From: an uncultured Dechloromonas sp.
Lineage (GTDB): Bacteria; Pseudomonadota; Gammaproteobacteria; Burkholderiales; Rhodocyclaceae
Assembly: GCA_946477505.1 (NCBI GenBank)
Contig: CAMKYP010000309.1
Coordinates: 1-5,119, forward strand
DNA length: 5,119 nucleotides
Reading direction: 5' to 3'
Position 1 is the first letter of the stretch; the number at the start of each line of letters is the position of its first letter. The notes below the pieces were generated by a model. That model saw only the letters and a list, made by a program, of their open reading frames with translations, did no database searches and was not told the DNA's origin. Shown here in pieces: positions 1 to 4,303 of the stretch. Made by a program: the position numbers and the translations under genes.

Positions 1-301
1 GACCAAGCATCCGCTCGATCAGGCGCAGATCGATCAACTGCTCGCTGGCGTGTTGCTCAACGACGAACCGGAGCCGATTGCCGCTGCCGGGGCCGAGATC
101 GTCGGAGAAAACCTGCTGCGGCTGACCGTTACCGAAGGCAAATACCATCAGGTGAAACGCATGGTCGCCGCCGCCGGCAACCGGGTCGAGGCCCTGCATC
201 GCGAGGCGGTCGGCGAACTGGCCCTGCCGGCGGATCTCAAGCCCGGTGAGTGGCGCTGGCTGTCGGCCGATGATTTGAAAAAACTGGGATACGTGAAATG
301 A
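1..301 (+). CDS. rsuA: 16S rRNA pseudouridine synthase RsuA, C-terminal part (5' end outside window)
   Basis: The frame opens at base 2 with no start in the window and gives 99 residues to a TGA at 299-301. The segment EGKYHQVKRMVAAAGNRVEA followed by LHREAVGEL and DLKPGEWRWL is the C-terminal signature of RsuA, which isomerises U516 of 16S rRNA to pseudouridine during small-subunit assembly in the cytoplasm. The YHQVKRM form separates it from the RluB/E/F relatives, which carry NREVRR- or NRQVRR-like sequences at this place. The S4-like domain and the catalytic Asp would lie upstream of the window, so activity cannot be judged. A GTG at base 50 could look like a start but is internal, because the RsuA-like sequence continues upstream of it. 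The stop overlaps the oxyR start by 4 bp (ATGA), so the two genes are probably co-transcribed and translationally coupled. Confidence 0.9.
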   Translation, partial: TKHPLDQAQIDQLLAGVLLNDEPEPIAAAGAEIVGENLLRLTVTEGKYHQVKRMVAAAGNRVEALHREAVGELALPADLKPGEWRWLSADDLKKLGYVK

Positions 302-1212
302 CTCTGACCGAAATGCGCTATGTCGTGGCCTTGGCGCGCGAGCGTCATTTCGGTCGCGCGGCCGATGCCTGCCATGTCAGCCAGCCGACCTTGTCGGTGG
401 CACTCAAGAAGGTCGAGGGGCAGATCGGCGCACCCTTGTTCGAGCGTGGCGCCAACGATGTCCGCATCACGTCGCTTGGCGAACGCATTGTCGCCCAGGC
501 GCGCCGGGTGCTCGACGAGGCGGTCAAACTGGAGGAGATCGCCGAAGCCACCGGCGATCCGATGAGCGGGCAACTGCGTGTCGGCATTATCTACACCATC
601 GCACCCTACCTGCTGCCGCAACTGATTCCGGCCCTGAACCAACAGGCGCCGAACATGCCGCTGTTCCTCAAGGAGGATTTCACCGGTAACCTGATTCCGG
701 CGCTGAAGGCCGGCGAACTCGACGTCATCGTGATTGCGCTGCCGTTCAGCGAGCCCGGTCTGGTCGCCCAGCCGGTCTACGACGAACCTTTCCGTGTCGT
801 CGTTCCGGCCAGCCACCCCTGGGCTTCGTACAGCGAGGTCAATGGCGACGAACTGGACGGCCAGAACCTCCTTCTGCTCGGCCAGGGCAACTGCTTCCGC
901 GATCAGGTGCTGGAATCCTGCCCCCGCCTGAGCGCGCCGGATGCCCTCGAGCATTCGCTCGAAGGCAGCTCGCTCGAAACCATCCGTTACATGGTCGCCA
1001 GCGGCGCGGGTGTCGCCGTCATGCCCAGCACGGCCGCCGATCCGCTGATGACCAAGGAGCCGCTGGTCAAGGTCCTGCCCTTTGCCGGGGTACAACCCAA
1101 ACGCACCGTCGGACTCGTTTGGCGCGTGACTTTCCCTCGTCCCCAAGCCATCGACGCCGTGCGCGCGGCTTTGCTCTCCTGCCAACTTCCCGGAGCCACC
1201 GCAACACGCTGA
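298..1212 (+). CDS. oxyR: OxyR, LysR-type hydrogen-peroxide-sensing transcriptional activator
   Basis: This gene encodes 304 residues, against 305 in E. coli OxyR. Residues 1-60 form the winged helix-turn-helix (RHFGRAADACHVSQPTLS at about 16-33), 60-90 the linker helix, and 90-300 the two-lobed sensor domain. The redox pair is present at C199 and C208 in GNCFRDQVLESC, and T100 of the peroxide pocket is kept. Position 198 is Asn where E. coli has His. In the family, peroxide oxidises C199, a disulfide forms with C208, and the tetramer then activates catalase, peroxiredoxin and related genes; glutaredoxin or thioredoxin resets it. The ATG at 298 overlaps the rsuA stop by 4 bp and has only a weak GGGA ribosome site at 286-289, so coupling to rsuA translation is likely. 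The gene converges on the mrpX operon. It has no T-tailed terminator of its own on the + strand. CbbR or another LysR protein is unlikely given the conserved cysteine pair. Confidence 0.95.
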   Translation: MTLTEMRYVVALARERHFGRAADACHVSQPTLSVALKKVEGQIGAPLFERGANDVRITSLGERIVAQARRVLDEAVKLEEIAEATGDPMSGQLRVGIIYTIAPYLLPQLIPALNQQAPNMPLFLKEDFTGNLIPALKAGELDVIVIALPFSEPGLVAQPVYDEPFRVVVPASHPWASYSEVNGDELDGQNLLLLGQGNCFRDQVLESCPRLSAPDALEHSLEGSSLETIRYMVASGAGVAVMPSTAADPLMTKEPLVKVLPFAGVQPKRTVGLVWRVTFPRPQAIDAVRAALLSCQLPGATATR

Positions 1213-1253
1213 AGTTCTGCGTGGAACCGGGGGTCATGTTGTGCTGCGCGCAC

Positions 1254-1281
1254 AAAAAAGGGCCGGCTTGTTGGCCGACCC
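1254..1281 (-). terminator. Intrinsic terminator of the mrpX operon
   Basis: Read on the - strand, GGGUCGGC (1281-1274), a six-base loop CAACAA, and GCCGGCCC (1267-1260) pair over all eight positions with one U-G wobble. Six U (1259-1254) follow directly. It lies 31 bp past the mrpX stop. On the + strand the same sequence makes a poorer hairpin (the wobble becomes a C-A mismatch) and no T run follows, so it is directional and would not stop oxyR transcription efficiently. Confidence 0.85.
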
Positions 1282-1312
1282 CACACTGGCGACTTGAATC
1301 GCCCGGGCGGAA

Positions 1313-1558
1313 TTACTTCTTCATGCTGTCCTTGGCCATACCATCCTTAGCCATGCCATCCTTGTGCATACCGTCCTTGGTCATGCCATCTTTGGCCATA
1401 CCGTCCTTGGCCATACCTTCTTTCTTCATGCCGTCCTTGTGCATGGCTTCCTTCTTCATACCATCCTTGGCCATGGCATCCTTCTTCATTTCGTCAGCAT
1501 GCACGGAGGCAACACCGAGGGACAGGGCGGCGGCAGCGATCAGGGAAAACAGTTTCAT
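1313..1558 (-). CDS. mrpX: Periplasmic methionine-rich MxKDx pentapeptide-repeat protein (MrpX-like)
   Basis: This is an 81-residue protein. Residues 1-21 are a Sec signal peptide (MKLF start, hydrophobic core, cleavage after VHA). The mature part is Asp-Glu, then 11 consecutive pentads of the form M-x-K-D/E-G/A/S, then Met-Lys-Lys. The mature 60 residues carry 12 Met, 16 Lys, 13 acidic residues and no Cys, so the protein is very hydrophilic and probably disordered. It matches the 'pentapeptide MXKDX repeat' family. A methionine-rich peptide of this kind, MrpX, is known in Azospira suillum as a sacrificial scavenger of hypochlorite in the periplasm, with its methionine sulfoxides reduced by the neighbouring YedY1. 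The molybdoenzyme and cytochrome b genes just upstream support the same role here. The start has a strong AAGGAG site (1570-1565) six bases upstream. Metal binding through Met (and the two His of the MHKDG units) is an alternative. Confidence 0.9.
   Translation of the reverse strand: MKLFSLIAAAALSLGVASVHADEMKKDAMAKDGMKKEAMHKDGMKKEGMAKDGMAKDGMTKDGMHKDGMAKDGMAKDSMKK
1325..1489 (-). repeat. 11 x 15-bp coding tandem repeat (MxKDx array)
   Basis: Eleven in-frame 15-bp units cover residues 24-78 of mrpX. The consensus unit is ATGGCCAAGGATGGT. No two units are identical. MAKDG occurs four times in four different codings, and MHKDG twice in two. The variable residue 2 of the pentad is Ala, Lys, His or Thr; residue 5 is Gly, Ala or Ser; Met1 and Lys3 never change. 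Confidence 0.95.
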
Positions 1559-1600
1559 TTCAAGCTCCTTGTATCAGTAAGTAAAAAACACGACAAAAAG
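1559..1600 (-). promoter_or_regulatory. mrpX: mrpX leader with U-rich tract and strong ribosome-binding site
   Basis: The 42 bp between the yedY1 stop and the mrpX ATG read on the - strand as two T runs (five and six T) followed by a perfect AAGGAG (1570-1565) and a six-base spacer. No hairpin precedes the T runs, so they do not form a terminator. An unstructured U-rich leader before a strong Shine-Dalgarno fits high translation of a small, abundant protein from the operon mRNA. I see no convincing -35/-10 pair inside the gap, but a promoter within the yedY1 3' end is not excluded. Confidence 0.5.
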
Positions 1601-2359
1601 TCATAAACCGGCGAACCAGTTGTAGCCCTGGTCCTCCCAATAACCGCCGGGGTATTCGTTCGTCACGAAAATCGCCCGGACATGCTTCGGGTTCTTGAAG
1701 CCCAGCTTGGTCGGCACCCGGATCTTCAGCGGGAAGCCGTTCGGCGCGGGCAAAATATCTCCATCCTGGCGGAAGGCCATCAGCGTCTGCGGGTGCAGGG
1801 CCGTTGCCATGTCGATGCTGGTGTAGTAGTCGTCGGCACACTTGAATCCGACGTAACGGGCCGAAGTATCGGCGCCGACGCGCTCCAGGAAATGACGGAG
1901 CGGTGTGCCGCTCCATTGGCCGACGGCGCTCCAGCCCTCGACGCAGATATGACGCGTTGTCTGCGTGACTTGTGGCAGCGCGTACAAGTCGGCCAGGCGC
2001 CACGGCTTGCGCTCGCGGATGAGACCGGCCAGTTCGAGACTGAAATCGGCTGCCGAAACAGCCGGAATACCGTCTTCATCGTAGAAGGCATTGAACGGGA
2101 AGGGACGCACGATGGCGGAAGCCGGGTATTCCTGGGCCAGGCGCTTGGGGGCGAACAGCTTGGCTTGCACCGTGTCGTTCCATGAGGAAATCTTGCGCAG
2201 GGCATTCTCGACGCCTGCCTCGTCGGTCACGTTGCAGCCGGCGAGCAGCGACAAGGCACCCATCGACAGACCCTGGCGCAGGAATAGACGACGTTCGAGG
2301 CTGGCTATTTCGCGATTGCGAAGGGCGGCGAAACGTTCGCCCATCTTGAGTTTGATCAT
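1601..2359 (-). CDS. yedY1: Tat-exported molybdopterin oxidoreductase, YedY/MsrP (sulfite oxidase) family
   Basis: The protein has 252 residues. At the N-terminus is a twin-arginine motif ERRLFLRQG (R23-R24), then a hydrophobic stretch ending in LLAGC (C42), which also fits a lipobox. The catalytic domain (about 80-252) is of the Oxidored_molyb type: RHICVEGWSAVGQWSG holds the predicted molybdenum-ligand Cys139, followed by KCADDYYTSIDMA, PLKIRVPTKLGFK and the C-terminal GGYWEDQGYNWF. There is no haem or dimerisation domain, and the protein is shorter than E. coli MsrP (334). The family reduces protein methionine sulfoxide in the periplasm using quinol-derived electrons; here the likely substrate is oxidised MrpX, encoded 42 bp downstream. 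The ATG overlaps the cytochrome b stop by 4 bp and has AGGAG at 2370-2366. The open frame continues upstream, but that part lies over the cytochrome b gene and precedes the Tat signal, so it is not used. A sulfite or other S/N-oxide substrate remains possible. Confidence 0.88.
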   Translation of the reverse strand: MIKLKMGERFAALRNREIASLERRLFLRQGLSMGALSLLAGCNVTDEAGVENALRKISSWNDTVQAKLFAPKRLAQEYPASAIVRPFPFNAFYDEDGIPAVSAADFSLELAGLIRERKPWRLADLYALPQVTQTTRHICVEGWSAVGQWSGTPLRHFLERVGADTSARYVGFKCADDYYTSIDMATALHPQTLMAFRQDGDILPAPNGFPLKIRVPTKLGFKNPKHVRAIFVTNEYPGGYWEDQGYNWFAGL

Positions 2360-2997
2360 TGCGGGCTCCTGGTCGCCGGCAAACGGCCGATCAACATGGT
2401 GAGCAGCGTCCTGGGCACAAGCGCGACCATCAGGACATGGACGGCGACGACGACCAGAGTCAATGCCATGGCGACGAAATGCACGATACGCGCCGTGTCG
2501 AAACCACCGAACAATTCGACCAGCGGCGCCAATTGCACCGGTTTCCAGATCGCCAGTCCGGACAAGGCGAGCAGGGCGATGCCGAGAATGAGTGCGATAT
2601 AGGCGGCTCGCTGCGCAGCGTTGTAGACCGACAGGTCGTCGTGCGCCAAGCGACCGCTCAGGGCAGCGCGGATATCGGCCCAGACGGCGGCCGGCGACAC
2701 CGGCCACAGCTTGCGGCGGAAATGGCCGCTGAGGAAACCGTAGCCGAGATACAGCAGTCCGTTGAGAGCGAGCAGCCACATAGCGGCGAAATGCCAGAGC
2801 AGCGCACCGCCCAGCCAGCCACCCAAGGTCAATTCGCCGGGCAGGCGGAAAGCGAAGACGGGCGAGGCGTTATAGATTTTCCAGCCGCTGAGCAGCAGTA
2901 CCAGGAAAGCCAGCGCATTAACCCAGTGTGCGAGGCGGACGAGTCTGCCGTGAATCATCGGCGAGGCGGGCAAGTGCTCGGTGCGGGAATCGGACAT
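2356..2997 (-). CDS. yedZ1: Membrane cytochrome b (b561/b6-like) redox partner of the molybdoenzyme
   Basis: The protein has 213 residues from the ATG at 2997 and four predicted membrane helices (about 22-42, 60-88, 130-152, 170-195). Haem-ligand candidates are H24 (RLAHWVN), H69 (LLWHF), and H173 and H187 (IVHFVAM, VAVHVLM), the arrangement expected for a di-haem cytochrome b of the b561/hydrogenase-b type. Its role would be to oxidise quinol in the inner membrane and pass electrons to the periplasmic YedY1. E. coli MsrQ, the usual partner, belongs to the ferric-reductase-like family, so this is a different membrane module. I chose 2997 because GGAG (3010-3007) sits nine bases ahead. An in-frame ATG at 3018 would add seven residues and overlap the preceding stop as ATGA, but it has little ribosome site; both are plausible. 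The 3' end overlaps yedY1 by 4 bp, so the two are tightly coupled. Confidence 0.85.
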   Translation of the reverse strand: MSDSRTEHLPASPMIHGRLVRLAHWVNALAFLVLLLSGWKIYNASPVFAFRLPGELTLGGWLGGALLWHFAAMWLLALNGLLYLGYGFLSGHFRRKLWPVSPAAVWADIRAALSGRLAHDDLSVYNAAQRAAYIALILGIALLALSGLAIWKPVQLAPLVELFGGFDTARIVHFVAMALTLVVVAVHVLMVALVPRTLLTMLIGRLPATRSPQ

Positions 2998-3006
2998 GGC
3001 TGGCGA

Positions 3007-3010
3007 CTCC
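3007..3010 (-). promoter_or_regulatory. yedZ1: Ribosome-binding site favouring the 2997 start of the cytochrome b gene
   Basis: GGAG is read at 3010-3007 with a nine-base spacer to the ATG at 2997. It lies inside the alternative N-terminal extension (ATG at 3018) and is only a few bases beyond the DUF1223 stop. The upstream ATG has no comparable site and would rely on ATGA coupling. Confidence 0.5.
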
Positions 3011-3014
3011 ATCT

Positions 3015-3812
3015 TCATGACTGGCTCGCGCACAGCGGCAAGGACAAGGCTTGCAGCACGTCGCGGCTGCGCGGATTCTGCACGAAGGCGGCGACGCCCA
3101 AGTCGGATGCGGCGGCTCCCTCAGGAAGCGCGAGGCGCACCGTTTCGCTCAAGACTTGCCCGGGAGAAAGGATTTTCGGACCGATCCATTCGCGCACCAC
3201 GTAGTCGTGGCGCAGGGTCGCCCCCCGGTTTTCGCCGGCATGCACCGATGTCTTCAAGCCGTTCTGGTAAAGCGCAACATACACGGCAGCGGCCTCCTGT
3301 CCCGGCTTCAGGCGCACGTCGAGGCGTACTGGCAGGCTGCGTCCCTCCGCCTTTTGCGCGGTGAGCGACACGTCGGCACCGGCCGGCTTGCGCGCGGCTT
3401 CCTGCAAAGCAACATCCAGGTCGGACGAAGGCCTGGCCGAACGCCAGCTTCTGCCTTGGACAAAGAACTGCGGGGTATAGACTACGGTATTGCCGGCGGC
3501 AGCCACCTGTTCCTGCTGGCGGGCCGAAAACAGCGGCTTGGCGAAGGCATCCTTCCAGCCGATGTAATCCCAATAGTCGACGTGCAGCGCCAGCGGCACC
3601 ACGCGACCGGCCCAATCGGCACGCTGACGCGCTGCACTCAGCCAGCGGTCGGCGGGTGGGCAACTGCTGCACCCTTCCGACGTATACAGTTCCAGCAAGG
3701 CGACACGATGTTCGGGACTATGTGCCGTACACGCCGGCACCGCTGCCATGGCTGCCGATGCGGCGCCGATGGCCAGGCTGCCAAGCAAGCTATGTCGTAA
3801 ACCCCGTTTCAT
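3015..3812 (-). CDS. Secreted DUF1223 thioredoxin-fold protein with CSSC motif
   Basis: The protein has 265 residues. Residues 1-23 form a Sec signal peptide (MKRGLRH, then an Ala-rich core, cleavage near AMA|AVPA). The DUF1223 signature ELYTSEGCSSCPPAD places a C48-x-x-C51 dithiol at the start of a thioredoxin-like fold. VDYWDYIGWKDAF and VYTPQFFVQG follow, the latter giving the Thr113-Pro114 pair expected of a cis-Pro loop. The C-terminal half (about 148-265) looks like a beta-rich extension. Two further cysteines, C28 just after the signal and C261 near the end, could form a structural disulfide. The family's biochemical function is not established; a periplasmic thiol-disulfide role is inferred. 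The gene is first in the operon with the cytochrome b, molybdoenzyme and MrpX, its stop lying next to the cytochrome b start. ATG 3812 is preferred over an upstream in-frame ATG (3845) because AAAGG (3825-3821) lies eight bases ahead and the signal peptide then starts properly. Confidence 0.85.
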   Translation of the reverse strand: MKRGLRHSLLGSLAIGAASAAMAAVPACTAHSPEHRVALLELYTSEGCSSCPPADRWLSAARQRADWAGRVVPLALHVDYWDYIGWKDAFAKPLFSARQQEQVAAAGNTVVYTPQFFVQGRSWRSARPSSDLDVALQEAARKPAGADVSLTAQKAEGRSLPVRLDVRLKPGQEAAAVYVALYQNGLKTSVHAGENRGATLRHDYVVREWIGPKILSPGQVLSETVRLALPEGAAASDLGVAAFVQNPRSRDVLQALSLPLCASQS

Positions 3813-3929
3813 GGTCTGAACCTTTCGTCGTATCGGGCGATGCACCCTCGTGGCACATGCCTGTACATGCTTAGTCGCCGCATCGCAGTTTTTCTTACAC
3901 AGCCGGAGTCATTTTTTTTGTGCAGCCGA

Positions 3930-3958
3930 ATGGAATGGACGATGGATCGTCAAATGGA
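3930..3958. repeat. Palindrome GACGAT-GG-ATCGTC with clustered ATGGA repeats
   Basis: GACGAT (3938-3943) and ATCGTC (3946-3951) are a perfect six-base inverted repeat around GG. It is embedded in four copies of ATGGA (3930, 3935, 3942, 3954). The centre lies about 130 bp upstream of the DUF1223 start. The shape fits a dimeric-regulator operator, but no known regulator motif was recognised and chance is possible. Confidence 0.3.
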
Positions 3959-4096
3959 CAGACCCCGCGTGTCCCAAAACAACCGTCACCCGGTACGTTG
4001 CATACGCCTGGGAGAGAAGCCGGAAATGGCTGGAGGATCGACGGCGCACAGTGCAAAATGGTTTCTTGCCCGGAAACAGGCAAAACAATCCTGCGT

Positions 4097-4127
4097 GCTA
4101 TGCCGCAATTTTTTCTTGGGGCATAGC
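4097..4127. repeat. Perfect 8-bp inverted repeat GCTATGCC / GGCATAGC with 15-base spacer
   Basis: GCTATGCC (4097-4104) and GGCATAGC (4120-4127) flank a loop that carries a T-rich stretch. The T run is inside the loop, so this is not an intrinsic terminator on either strand. It could be an RNA hairpin or a protein site between topB and the operon; function unknown. Confidence 0.4.
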
Positions 4128-4303
4128 TGTCGCTGCCATGCAGGCAAATTCGTGGTCGTAGGTGCTGCGCGCGCGACAATACGGCTGTTCAAATCACCGA
4201 TACGCGCCGGTCAAGGGTGAGAATTGCAAGAAGCACCGAGGCTTACGCTGCGTCTTCCGGCACGCGCGTCAATTGTTTCCGGCGATTGGCTCAGGCGAGT
4301 CGT

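Larger units (their letters stand above)
3813..4303. other. Intergenic region upstream of the DUF1223-yedZ1-yedY1-mrpX operon
   Basis: This 491-bp stretch has no frame that I can recognise as a gene. Several short overlapping frames exist on both strands, but they show no family motif, no consistent ribosome site, and Cys/Arg-rich translations typical of noise. It is more AT-rich than its flanks, with T runs at 3889-3893, 3912-3919 and 4109-4114. It must hold the operon promoter. A TTGACG on the - strand (about 3953-3948) has no good -10 partner, and I found no GTAACC...CGAA pair like the one bound by Caulobacter SigF. Two inverted repeats are listed separately. No T-tailed hairpin was seen behind topB, so that gene may end by Rho or read into this region. 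Confidence 0.6.

Noticed and set aside
148..1185. 345-codon open frame on the - strand across rsuA and oxyR
   Set aside because: It lies antisense to two well-recognised genes and its translation is Arg/Gln/Gly-rich without family features; a high-GC shadow.
1313..1500. CRISPR array or minisatellite reading of the 15-bp repeats
   Set aside because: There are no spacers, and units are codon-phased within a gene with signal peptide, start site and terminator.
1119..1580. + strand frames over mrpX with their own repeated peptide (SLAIPS-like)
   Set aside because: The periodicity is forced by the 15-bp coding repeat on the other strand; no signal sequence or ribosome site supports them.
2360..2779. 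Upstream extension of the yedY1 frame to 392 codons
   Set aside because: It would cover most of the cytochrome b gene and place the Tat signal in the middle of the protein; ATG 2359 has AGGAG and the ATGA overlap.
2359..3204. 281-codon + strand open frame over the cytochrome b gene
   Set aside because: Antisense to a clear four-helix membrane protein; Gln/Gly/Arg-rich with no recognisable domain.
4097..4127. Intrinsic terminator for topB
   Set aside because: The T run lies in the loop rather than after the stem, and the site is about 180 bp past the topB stop.
3840..4220. Short frames on both strands of the intergenic region as possible small genes
   Set aside because: Several overlap in different frames, none has a good ribosome site, conserved motif or signal peptide.
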